In this document: positions 12,710 to 22,652 of the stretch, piece after piece
How the letters are laid out: each line of letters starts with the position of its first letter
Numbering within the stretch: position 1 is the first letter of the stretch
Assembly (NCBI GenBank): GCA_022747635.1
Contig: JAKTNV010000003.1
Span: 45,993,475-46,057,474 of the forward strand
Source: Hetaerina americana
Taxonomy: Eukaryota; Arthropoda; Insecta; Odonata; Calopterygidae
Length of the DNA stretch: 64,000 nt
Direction: 5' to 3'
The notes under the pieces: model-generated
Database searches by the model: none
Seen by the model: only the letters and a program-made list of their open reading frames with translations
Told to the model about the DNA's origin: nothing
Translations under genes and position numbers: made by a program

Positions 12710-12805
12710 GAAAATTAATTTCGATACGACCCGGGTTTCGATGTTTGACATCATCTACAGATGACGTTGAACGTCGAAACCCGGATCGTATCGAAATTAA
12801 TTTTC
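12710..12805. repeat. Palindrome, 46-base arms with hammerhead-like core
   Basis: The arms 12710-12755 and 12760-12805 are near-perfect inverted repeats, with about five mismatches. Towards the centre each arm carries CAGATGA-like bases, a GACGT..ACGTC stem and then GAAAC, the same layout as the larger palindromes at 31.4 and 48.5 kb. The outer arm sequence (GAAAATTAATTTCGATACGA) is not shared with those. Confidence 0.85.
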
Positions 12806-13329
12806 TGTGGAATGATAAATTCGTGGAACCACGAAACCGAAATATGAGAAAAGAATAAGCAGTTTGAAAGTATGAGCTGGACCGGAAAATTTTAGGGTGA
12901 GGATGTTAGAATATACTCTCAAAACCAAGATTCAATGTTTTAGAAACATAACATTTACCACCACGGCAGAGGCTAAAGAATCGTGCAAGGATATCTCAGT
13001 TGGGGAAAGGAAAAGTATGAGAGATTAAGTTTCCTTTCGTTAGTGAGCAATATTGTTAGACACCTCCCAATCCCTGTTCCTGATATTCTGGAAGGTTGTC
13101 GAATACATTTAATTATAATGAAAGAGGGAGACGGCATGACGAGAACACCGGTTGACTAGGTATGAAGAGCATCCGGTCAGGACCATGGCGGATTATACTC
13201 CGGGGCCTCCAGCAATATACGCTATCCCGAGTACCTAAGAGGAAAGTGGTAGGGAGGGAGTTAACGCCTCTGCGTTCAAGGAAACAAAGTATCACCATCA
13301 CCACCAACGTAATTAACCCGAAGGATAGT
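12806..13329. other. No gene seen
   Basis: Spacer. A GC-richer part at 13140-13290 is not recognised. Confidence 0.4.
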
Positions 13330-13560
13330 GTGATAGGTGAGAGTAGAGTTTATATAATACTAAGCCATATAGCAAGTGAAATTCGCACATCAGGGTAGGT
13401 GCAGCAAGTTTCTCATCCAGTGCCACATGCGGGTTTCCAGGAGCATCTAATGCTGGAGAACCCACACGACTTGAGTGAATTTGAGGGTAGCCAGTGTCAA
13501 CCGAATTTGAAAGCAGGCCGCACGATCAGTGGTCGAACGCTTTATCCGCCGTGCTGCCCC
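13330..13560 (-). mobile_element. tRNA-derived SINE (family A), diverged copy
   Basis: On the minus strand this aligns in order with the copy at 55878-56131: the GGTGA..GTAGAGTTTA.. ..AGTGAAATTCGCACATCAGGG block at 13335-13397, then GGTTTCCAGGA and the CCCACACGACTTGAGTG stretch. The tRNA-like head lies near 13500-13560 and is degenerate. Confidence 0.65.
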
Positions 13561-13729
13561 AACCCTCAATATACTCTTAGTAAACCAAATAATCCTTTAC
13601 CACGGCCAATCGCACTTGAGACCAACCACCCTGGAATCCAATACTTTCGGGATATCACCCGAAGTTAAATTTCGATATAATTTTCATTTGGCCACACTTG
13701 ACGCATAACTAGTCAAAGTAGTAAAAAAA

Positions 13730-14720
13730 TGTAAGTAGAGAAGAATATCTAATTATAATTGAAGACTGGAATGTAATCGTTGGAGAAGGACAAGAAGGAA
13801 AGTCATTACGAAGATTTGGATTTTGCATTTCTCTAATGGTATCCATGATTTGTAGTAAACACTTTCCAAACCACTCACGAATATGATGAACACAGAAGTA
13901 TTTAGCTGATAGGCAATAGACAACATAATTGAGACGAATAGATTAAGGATAGGACTACAAAAGCCATCCGGGGATAGTATCGGCAGCCACCACAATTTAG
14001 TTCGCATGAGATATGAATTTCCATCTCAAATTCAAGATGCTGTAGAAAAGAAAGAAAAATTAGTGGAAATTAGATCGATTGAAGGAAAATAAGTTAAGGA
14101 TGAAGTTAGATCTGATTCTTTCCCGATATATTTACTGCAAGAAGCATCTTATCGGGTCACGAGTTACATTCCCTAGCCAAAATGCAAACCCTGGTCCAAT
14201 AGAAGACCCGAAAAGATTGAAAGCTCAGGATAGAGTTACCAAAGGAAATCGGGGGAGAAATATAAAAACGTTGCCGATCGATGCCGAGAAGTTGCTTACA
14301 AGGGACTGATCGAAGAGAGATAACAAGAAATGAAATCTAAAAGGTCGGAAGCTGCGATGCAAACTGTAGGCAGAAGCAAACCCGCGAAAAGGAAACCATG
14401 GATAACAGAAAAAATACAGAACCTGATAGAAAATGTAAAAGCTCAAGGGTTGTGGAAGAGTCAAAATGTTACAAGTGATTAAGAAATAACATTAGTCGAA
14501 GGGTAAAACATTAGTTGGCAAATACCTAGTATACGTGCAGCATAATTTTGTCCAAAGAAAAGATTAAGCAGAACCGTAAGGCATCACTTAAATGAACGCA
14601 AACCTAACATCTATCTAAAACGGGATAACAAGGAGATATTTCTCAATAACGATGAAGTCGTAGTAATAAGTGAAGTCGACTGACAGCTGGGGTCGTTTGG
14701 GCCACTTGGGATAGTTGGGC
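13730..14720 (+). mobile_element. RTE-like LINE, endonuclease region fragment
   Basis: LIIIEDWNVIVGEG at about 13750-13790 corresponds to the APE endonuclease motif LIVMGDWNAxVGEG. SGDSIGSHHNLVRM at about 13960-14010 corresponds to GADxxSDHNLV, the C-terminal catalytic Asp-His motif, here with the SDH reading SHH. KRKPWITEKIQNLIE near 14385-14430 is the linker motif KPWITxEI between endonuclease and RT. The order and spacing fit a 5' half of an RTE-like LINE with an internal deletion. Multiple stops; dead. Family within the window is not clear. Confidence 0.72.
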
Positions 14721-15469
14721 TGTTTAGTAGAGGTGGGATTTCCAGGGAATGGGGGAAGGATGGAGAGAGAAACCTGGCGTCGAAATTAACCTACTCTTAA
14801 CGAAATGTGCCAAGGGGTCCATAACTTAACGTCCCATCCGACGGACGGCGCACTCCGTTTCAAGTGCTCTCCACATAGCACCCAAGTAGGGATCGGATAC
14901 CACTTTAAACTGTCAAGTGTCAATCGTAGGCTAAGTTCCTCATTAGAAGTTACTCCGAAAGTTGGAAAGCTACGGGATAGATAAGTGTGAAATGGACTGG
15001 ATTAATTGATTTTTAATAGGCCCCATATTACTATGGTATATCAAATCCAGTACATAGATGCACACGTATAATCAGGGAGATAGATTGTAGCACGGTTAGA
15101 TTTAAAATGTCGTTTTTTACTCGTTCGAATAGAGATCAAAATAGGTATTAATGAAGGCCCGAGGGGCATAATTAGTGCTGGTAGAGTATATATTTTGTCG
15201 TTATCATGTATGCATCTTAAATATACCCATTTTCATAACATAGTTCCCGCGGTTTGAATATTGCCCTGTTACGGAACAATTTTACACACACGTAAGTAGC
15301 TTCTTGTTTGGTGGCTAACTTCGTTCGATTAAATGTTCGAACTAATATCTGTGTGTATGTAAATATAATGATTGTGCACGTATGGCTGCTGATATATCAC
15401 CCCCCGCCCTTGAGGCGACTTGCGAGGTATGTGCATTTTGAGAATATACTATAAGCAAAAATTCTGCCA
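14721..15469. other. No gene seen; one GC-richer block
   Basis: 14680-14920 is GC-richer, with AACGTCCCATCCGACGGACG at 14840. It looks like a decayed repeat but I cannot name it. The rest is AT-rich spacer. Confidence 0.35.
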
Positions 15470-15540
15470 CCGCCGGGACTCGAACCCTCTGTGTGCGTGA
15501 AGTCAATGCACCAACTCAATCCCCTCGAAGATTTAAAAAA
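15470..15540 (-). repeat. tRNA-like sequence (SINE head or tRNA pseudogene)
   Basis: Reading the minus strand: TGAGTTGGTGCA resembles a pol III A box and GGGTTCGAGTCCC at 15475-15488 is a near-perfect B box. No complete cloverleaf with acceptor stem can be formed by eye, so this is not called as a tRNA gene. Confidence 0.5.
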
Positions 15541-16399
15541 ATCGAGGAATGGGTATTTTTTGGAAATGAGTAGAATGGGTAGAATTGAAATGAGAGTAGG
15601 CTAGAATCCGGAAAGAAAAGAATAATGTTTATGACGATAAGAGAGGAGACTACAGCATCAGCTCTGGTTATGTAGGACTAACGGAAAAAAATCAGGAAAT
15701 ATATTCTTAAACATCTGAACTGCCTAATAAGTGTAATGCAAAAGAGAGGATAACTACCGATGGACTTCTTGAAGAATGTAATCGTCCATATGGCAAAAAA
15801 GGAAAGTTACACGAACATTCACATTTCCGAGTCAGTGGACCAATGCGTCGAAAAGTCAGAAAAAGTGATGAAGTAGAGGGGCAAGGAAAGCTTTACTTGC
15901 CCCTAGGATAATCTTAAGGAAAATCATACAGAAAGAAACTTGGCTTCACGACATTCGTGAACCTGGGGAAGCTTTTAACGACGTTCGCCGGAACGCGATT
16001 CAAATTATCCCGAAAGAAATTGGAATGAACTACAACGAAAGGGAACTACACACGCCCTTCACGGGGAGTAGGCGGCGGTCATTAGATATCGCGAGAGTAG
16101 AGAGGCGCTCAAATATAGAAAGGCGTAAGATGGAGTGTACTGTTTTAATCGCCTTGGTACTTAATGTGTAGATTTAGAATTTAACTAACGAAAGCAAGGG
16201 AAATATAGAAATAGGGTAAGTGATTAAGGTTTGCTGTTTAATTCCCAAGACCACCTGGGGCGGAGGAGGCAAGAGGCATATAGTAAGCGGAATAGGGGTG
16301 CCAGAGAAGGCTTTCCAGCAGAAGGAACAATCACTAACGGAAAAGAGTACTAGAATAGGGCTAATGGTGGTGATTCTTGAATACGTACTATACCTTTGA
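15541..16399. other. No gene seen
   Basis: Purine-rich plus strand, possibly very decayed LINE DNA leading into the fragment at 16400, but no motif could be assigned. Confidence 0.3.
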
Positions 16400-16815
16400 T
16401 GATTTACTATGATTTGACTTTCCTGTAGATGAGAGCGGGGCAGGGGCAGTGGAGAAAAATTCAGAAGCGATAGAAATGCGGTGCGACTGAAGAATTATGA
16501 AATGGGTAGAGTAACAAATGAATAAGCACTTCGAAGATTGGGTGAAGATAGAAGTCCATGGAGGATATTTTTAAGACTGAAATATATTGGACGCACGATA
16601 TTTTACTGAAGACCTTACTCGAAGGAAACGTAAAGGGGATGATTGGCAAAGGAAGATCAAGACTAAATTACGGGAAACAGGTGATGAAGATTTCACCGCA
16701 GGGATATATGCTGGGATGAAGAAATTGCGAGGGAACTGAATTGACGATTGAGCTGTTAAACACACACATTCTTGGATTGATAGCCCGCAATGATTATCAG
16801 CCATATTATTCACGG
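16400..16815 (+). mobile_element. RTE-like LINE, C-terminal and 3' end
   Basis: GKGRSRLNYGKQVMK at about 16640-16690 matches the GxPRLNYxKQVMKDV motif near the C-terminus of RTE-like LINE polyproteins. It is followed in another frame by YAGMKKLREN. A preceding ILDARYFTEDL-like stretch fits the TGRVLxxxLLKTVIEG region. The fragment ends near CCGCAATGATTATCAGCC. Decayed; 5'-truncated. Confidence 0.68.
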
Positions 16816-17539
16816 ATCCATATAAGCAATTATCCCTGAAATGAAGGCACATGACAAAATCTACGTCAGGTACTGCACCATTAACTTTTATAATCCTCTA
16901 TTAGGACCGTGGCGGCATGTGTTCTAATTCATTTAAACTTCTCTTGTTAAGGAAAATATTTTCCGAGTCAACAAAATAGTCACCATTAAAAACCAGCAAC
17001 ACTCAGAGACGAACGAGGATGTTGGCATTATAAACTTACAATAGTGTAAAGAGGTAAATAAAAACATAATTCATACATTTGAAATATTTAATCGTACACT
17101 AAATTAAGCGTATAGTAAAATACTACCGTTCAATTTCTTGGCTAACCAGTGTTCCAAAGTAAGATCCGGACACCAACATATGAGCTCGTACAGGTGTCAA
17201 AACCGATGCCCATGGGCAAAATAAAGAAAATAATTTTTGAAAGTTTTTACGATTTGCTAACTTTAATTGCAAAGATACTGTCGTTACATTAAGATTCTTT
17301 ACCTTTTGATCTTAGTTTAAAATCCGTCTACGAAAACAGAGACTCAAGAGTCTGTGAGTGAGAAATTATTACAATTGTCTAAACGATACTTAATATCCAC
17401 TAAGTATACTGCATTAAGGTATCAAAACGGACGGCTACATTTTATCTTCTGATGATAGTCTCTTTGTATTACGATTCTCAGTTTCATAATAACTTCAGTG
17501 ACGATTAAATCAACCAAAGATTTTACGTAATTACTTACG
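16816..17539. other. No gene seen
   Basis: AT-rich spacer. Confidence 0.4.
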
Positions 17540-17740
17540 GTCTTAACCACTTTTGGTCGCGGGTTTGTATCCGGGTAATGCCTATTGTCTATCTCAACTA
17601 TATTCAACTGCGACACTTCTGGCCACAAGAAATTTCAGAAACCGTTAACAGCTCAAGGATGGAAACTGACCCCTCCCTATCTCTCCTCCTTACCCTGATA
17701 TGCGAATTTAATACAACTTAGTGTTACATAATAGGTGATT
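17540..17740 (+). mobile_element. tRNA-derived SINE (family A), diverged copy
   Basis: The B-box region GTCGCGGGTTTGTATCC at 17555 is followed after about 130 bases by GAAACTGACCCCTCC and TTACCCTGATATGCGAATTT. This matches the body of the intact copy at 31752-31995, where the corresponding text is GGGAACTGG, CCCCCCTACCCTGATG and TGTGAATTTC. Confidence 0.6.
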
Positions 17741-17977
17741 ACTATTCCGTTTCATAACGAAGGCATAAATATTCTTAAGAACATGATGGACCACGCTCGA
17801 GGGGTTGGCGAAAAGTACGGCATGAGATCGGGATATAAAATCTGGTGTCCATCACCGGCTTACTTGTGATTGACCTATACCACATATTTAATTCCTCGTA
17901 TTGGGATATTGCGATGAATGAGACCATTTCGCTGTGTACTTAAACAGAAAAATTACACAAATAAATGATCCAAAAAC

Positions 17978-18066
17978 TATGCGGGATTCGAACCAGATGA
18001 ATCGACGAGAACACAACCCAAGATTATTTTCAGTCTGGCTTCTAAGACAACGCCTTAGTTAAAAGT
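17978..18066 (-). repeat. tRNA-like pseudogene, Ser/Leu-type
   Basis: The minus strand reads CTAAGGCGTTGTCTTAGAAG, then a long variable-arm-like stretch, then CTGGTTCGAATCCCGC. This is the internal promoter layout of class II tRNAs (Ser/Leu): an AAGGCGTTG A-box end and a perfect GGTTCGAATCC B box. The acceptor stem and D-arm do not close by eye, so it is taken as a tRNA pseudogene or SINE head. Confidence 0.5.
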
Positions 18067-18310
18067 TTCTTTGCCCGAATATCTGACACGAGTTTAAGTT
18101 TCACGGGGACCAGCCTGTTGTTGGGAAATAACCACTCGGATCCCACAATACATGAGCATGTAATAATTCCCACGATTCCTGATACAGATTTTTGTCCTTC
18201 CAATAAAAGTTTGCCAAGACCACTATATATTACGAAAATATGGGCAATAATTAATTCATTTTCTAAGAGTTAACATGCGAAAAGTTCACTAAAACATTAA
18301 CAACGGCTTC

Positions 18311-18428
18311 TCATTCCCGTCGCAGGGTTAGCGTATTGATCGACGGAAGTCTGCGTCCAGAAATAGCTAGACGGTTATCATGACAACCAGCTTCTAAACC
18401 TTCTTCCTGGAGCATTGCGCTGATAGTC
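18311..18428 (-). other. Candidate exon C of a minus-strand transcript
   Basis: Begins right after an acceptor, TATTATTTTTCAAG (AG at 18430-18429). The block is GC-richer than its flanks. In frame +1 it is open to TGA at 18313-18311 and reads TISAMLQEEGLEAGCHDNRL and on to TLTLRRE. In frame 0, in phase with the ATG frame of exon B, it gives DYQRNAPGRRFRSWLS and then a stop. It may be a terminal coding exon or part of a non-coding transcript. The product is not recognised. Confidence 0.33.
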
Positions 18429-18767
18429 CTTGAAAAATAATATACAACATGATCGGGGCGAAAATCATTATTAAGTATACAATCAACGCTAGAAAGACAA
18501 TGAATAACGAGATATCTCCACAGCATGCCAGCAAATCATGATTTTTACACTGGAAATAATAAATCTGAAAAGGACTATTAGACATTACTGACAAGACGGA
18601 CGATCACTTGAAATAAAGAAAACGACAAACGTTAATGGATAAATGACCATGCACGCCATCAACAATGAAATATTGCAATAAGAATAAAGGAAATGGTTAA
18701 TAATTGCGTTAATTGCAGACGCAGGTGTAATTTTAGGCAAAGGCAATTTAATGCATTGTCTACTCAC

Positions 18768-18854
18768 CTTCTGCTGACTGCTATCTACGCCGGACGAAGC
18801 GTCCGGGCTGAATGAGATGCTGTCCCACGAACTGAGGACCATACTCAGGCCTCA
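18768..18854 (-). other. Candidate exon B of a minus-strand transcript
   Basis: An 87-base block with textbook borders. The acceptor is CCTATTCTTTTCCATCCTAG (AG at 18856-18855), with a good pyrimidine tract. The donor is CAGAAG followed by GTGAGT (GT at 18767-18766). It contains an ATG at 18842-18840 in strong context (AGTATGG), opening a 25-codon frame (MVLSSWDSISFSPDAS...) that ends exactly in phase 0 at the donor. GC and CpG content are clearly above the flanks. Joined to exon C in phase 0 it would encode a 41-residue peptide. The two other frames contain stops, so this could also be a 5' UTR or lncRNA exon. No homology recognised. Confidence 0.45.
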
Positions 18855-19307
18855 CTAGGATGGAAAAGAATAGGCTGGAAGTTGATAATTACCCTGCCGT
18901 CAAAGAATGCTGTGAAAAGAAATGGAATGTACGTTTTCACTTGATTAAAACGAAGTATACACATGAAATATTAAAAATTAACAATGAAAACTATTTATAA
19001 CGAATATTAACATCTGCAATACTGATTCGCACTAAACCCTTAGTCAGCTATCAAATCCACTGCATACACGCATGAAAAATCTATCTTCCGTGCAAGAGAA
19101 AATAATTCCCTATCAAGGACTATCAGCTTTCACGAGGAGCCCACTGTTTGCCGAGCAGCTTCGTTTCAACCAACGCGGGAAAATCAACCAATCGATGAGC
19201 TAGCACGTTCCATGTACCAGAATATTGCGAAAGAATTAGCCACTTAGGGTTGGAGATTTACGTCACTAACTTGCCAATATGGGCAGCCGAAAGGATCTGG
19301 TACTCAC

Positions 19308-19409
19308 TGTCGGAGAAATATTATCAGAAGAATCGAAGCCAGATGTAGTAGATGGGTCCCGGGCTGATATATGGAATGAAATGGATGAGGCGAACTAGCT
19401 TCATCCCCA
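19308..19409 (-). other. Candidate exon A of a minus-strand transcript
   Basis: A 102-base block bounded by the acceptor TGTGCTTCTCTTCCAG (AG at 19411-19410) and the donor CCGACA followed by GTGAGT (GT at 19307-19306). One frame is open throughout (GDEASSPHPFHSIYQPGTHL...). Another gives GMKLVRLIHFIPYISPGP before a stop 10 bases ahead of the donor. The open frame does not continue through exon B (a TGA appears within three codons), so if A-B-C are spliced together A is probably 5' UTR. Confidence 0.42.
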
Positions 19410-19439
19410 CTGGAAGAGAAGCACAAAACCCATTACTTC

Positions 19440-19740
19440 CTCGTGGCGCGACGATTTCAGCCCGGGATGGGAGAGAGTTACTCCAGCGGCAAGTTTGTCC
19501 TGTGCATCCGAACGCAGCCTGGCTGTGTGAGAAATAAGGTATCGTTATTTCGCAGCCAGCTCATTGGCGGGAGGGGTGGGCTGCGATTTTCCGCCGACGC
19601 GAGAGGGGACGTTGCTAGGGACAGCCCTCCACCAGCATCGACAATGGCCCTCCCCTTTCTCCGCGCTCCTCGCGTAGGGAAAAAATATTGGTGTTTTCAT
19701 GACTACCTTTTCCTTGATATCCGACCGCCATTTTAATAAT
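19440..19740 (-). promoter_or_regulatory. CpG-rich promoter-like block upstream of the candidate transcript
   Basis: This is the most CpG-dense stretch of the left half. On the minus strand it holds, in order, an AAAATGGCGG motif (19734-19725, YY1-like), a CCTAGCAAC X-box-like motif (19622-19611) and a CCAAT box (19567-19563). It sits directly upstream of candidate exon A. No TATA box is seen. The motif calls are by eye, and each alone is weak; the clustering next to spliced-looking exons is the main argument. Confidence 0.35.
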
Positions 19741-20930
19741 CTCGTCTCAAGAGTTGCCAATGGTAAATTAGTCAACATTACATCCAATTTAAGATGATTA
19801 AATCAAAGAACAAATAATTACGCCGTAAAATTTGGACTAGCTCAAATTCTTGCGTGGGCTACAAAGTGGGAGTGTATGATAATGGCAAAATTTTCCATAT
19901 TATCATTGTTTATTGCTTTTTCGCAATAAATATAGCAAAGGAAGATGTCTCGTATGAATATATACCACATGGATATAATTTAGTCAATGCCTATGACTAC
20001 CATTGATTGGCATTTTCTTGGAAATGAATGGAAGATGTTGCATCATCTCAACAAAAATACACGAATACTCTGTATGCGTCTCTTTCACTGAATAAACACT
20101 AGAAAAATTAGTTTTCCCATACTTAAATATTATAATGTGGTAAAACTTTTGTCACAAGCAGGCAGTTTTTCAGAAACGAATACAAGTAATTTGTTGTGTC
20201 AGCCGTCACTTAATGGAATTTGCTTGACTCATTGAATTAAAATCAATAACTACGCAAGTAATTGGTGTGGAACGACAAGAGTGATGAGTCTCAATTTAAC
20301 AGCGCAAGAAATATTTTAGCAGCAAAATAACTTCTTTAAACAGCCCTATTTAGACGCAAATAGACAAGGAATCAGTAGGTAGATTCTGCTGCACAATTTA
20401 GAAAATAAAAAATACCAGCATTTTCTGTTTCAAAATATTATTAAATAAATATTTTCAATTAGTTTACCGGCATTATGAGTTCGTGTTGCCAATATATTCA
20501 TATTCTCATATGGTTTTGGTTTCGTCGAAGAACCTGGAACAATAATTTTACGACCAATGGAATTCCGTAAACGGATTGTAAATTAATTTAGAATTGAAAT
20601 TATTATTATAATTCACACTTCAAGGGAGGCATCCAAGCAGTTTTATGCAAATGTGAAGCTCTTCCATTCTACTGGCCAAGCAGTAGGAATGAAAACGACC
20701 TTTGAACAAATGACATCAGCTTTGTTTTGCCATCGCAAGAGCAATAAGCCCTAGGTTAGTTTATTATACGTTAATTCTACACCCCTTTCAAATTAGCGGA
20801 AAGGAATATAGCAAAACAAATGCTTTTGTCATCTTTAAGCAATATTTTCTTTTCATTAATAACATCGTTATTGAGAATGTTTCTAACACCCTACAATGAA
20901 TTTTTCACTGGACGGTGATATTAAAATCTT
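19741..20930. other. No gene seen
   Basis: AT-rich spacer without recognisable repeats. Confidence 0.4.
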
Positions 20931-20964
20931 AGAATTCACAGCCCAGTTTTTGTTGACCGTGGCC

Positions 20965-21066
20965 ATGGAGGATAGCATTATGCTGTACCAGAAGGCACTG
21001 GACCTCTGCATTGGGCCGTCGCTGTCACAGCGGTCAAGCAGGAGCGGAAAAGCCACTTCACATTGA
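20965..21066 (+). other. Short open frame in a GC-rich block (uncertain)
   Basis: An ATG in strong context (GCCATGG) opens a 33-codon frame, MEDSIMLYQKALDLCIGP and onward, ending at TGA 21064-21066. It stands out from the AT-rich flanks and ends just before a SINE-like head at 21138. It could be a coding exon, part of an unrecognised repeat, or chance. No family recognised. Confidence 0.2.
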
Positions 21067-21137
21067 TACTAACCACGGCTGCGAAGGCATTCGTGGGTTT
21101 CTTTCTCTCTCCCTCCCACACCCCTTGTCACTCGAGG

Positions 21138-21370
21138 GCTGCTTGGTAGCCTAGTGGATAGCTCAGTGACTTGGTTGACGACTTACTCGAGGGTCTGGGA
21201 TTCAAATCCGGATTTCCATGGACTTTACCAATTTCGTGGGGTTCAAGATTTTATTGGTAAGGGAAAAGGGAAATATTTCTCATGCTTTGGTAAATGCGAG
21301 ACTCCACCCTCATGCATAAAACCTACTGCCAGGCCTGTTGAAGGTCATGCTCTCGCTGGTGGGTCCTAAG
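21138..21370 (+). mobile_element. tRNA-derived SINE-like element (family B)
   Basis: TAGCCTAGTGGATAGCTCA at 21148-21166 fits a pol III A box (TRGCNNAGTGG), and GGGATTCAAATCC at 21198-21210 is B-box-like, spaced as in a tRNA. An unrelated body of about 150 bases follows. The sequence differs from SINE family A, and no second copy was found in the window. Confidence 0.55.
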
Positions 21371-22590
21371 TGTTTACTAAACAGAGTCGCCTCAGTTATC
21401 GCAGCAATCCGAACACTTAATAATGCGTTGAAGCGCGGAGAGCCATGAGTTCGAACTGCAACCGAGACGTTGCCTGCACGTGATTTCCTTGAACACAGAA
21501 TTTATACGAATGACACTTCACTTCTCGCGATAGTGCATGGATTCTATTAATACGATTTTAACTCAGTTTCTAATACATGTTGATAAATAATATTTTACTT
21601 TGCCTGAAAAGTAAACTGTTATGTCGACTTCTTATGCGAGGTAAATCCTTAATGGTGGCAAAATCCTAATACATGCATACTGCATGCACACATTTACTTC
21701 AAGTATTTTGAGCTTGAGGAGCGCATCCATTGCTGTTTTTGTTAAAGACGCATCTTGCCGGAAGAAGCAGAAATTTTCTTTTGATGTATTACCCCTGAAA
21801 AGAAAGACTGTCCTCACCCGCACACATTACCCAATCGGTAACATTTTTACCTACGTACATGGTTAAGTGTGGTTTGTCGAGACCAACCACCAAAATATTT
21901 TGAGTAGTCAGCTAAAAGTCTTCCAAGTGTCGCCGAAAGTATTTGTATTGATAGTCGTAATGGGTTATGTATACATTTCAAAGTAAATACTACAAATTTA
22001 ACGGAAATGACGTAAATATAAAATAAAGGGTCATCACAACAAAGACATGGAATGACATTTCCCAAGAACTGAAATGTCAGCAATCATTATTTTTTTAATC
22101 TTATAAGATACAGCATATCTCTCAATTTATTCTCTGTGTGGTTGTTTTAAGATAAATTTAATATTATAGAGAACATATTAACAAAAAGTAAATGATTACA
22201 AGATGAAATTTTGGAATTATTGATTTCAATGTATGATGAAAAATTAATCAATAAAAACTAGCGACATTGGTAATCAGTTATTTCAAATGGATTTTATAAT
22301 AATTAATCGTTAATGGATATAACAATAACCCTTTTTTAAGTCCAATGATACAGCATCAAAATATGAAGGGATTGTTTTTCTTTATCGAAAAGCTTGATGC
22401 ATCCACGAACAACACAGGATTTGTCAATTTTTAATGACTCCACGGTCTTTGGCGGCTCAATCCTGAAACTGATGATGCTTAAAATGAATGATGCAATAAA
22501 TAGTTAAAATATAAGCAAATAATTAAAAATTCCGAGAAAATACTTTTATTTGCTCGGAATGTTCAAATTAAAACAATATTTTTAGACGGG
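21371..22590. other. No gene seen
   Basis: AT-rich spacer. A TTCGAAC-containing stretch at 21430-21465 might be another very decayed tRNA-like head. Confidence 0.35.
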
Positions 22591-22652
22591 CATTACTTCC
22601 GAGATAACTCTACTTCCATTATCTACTTCCGAGATAACTCTCGGAAGTAATG
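22591..22652. repeat. Hairpin with internal direct repeat
   Basis: CATTACTTCCGA at 22591 is matched in reverse complement by TCGGAAGTAATG at 22641-22652, and the 16-base unit CTTCCGAGATAACTCT occurs twice inside. Resembles a small foldback or a replication-slippage product. Confidence 0.8.
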
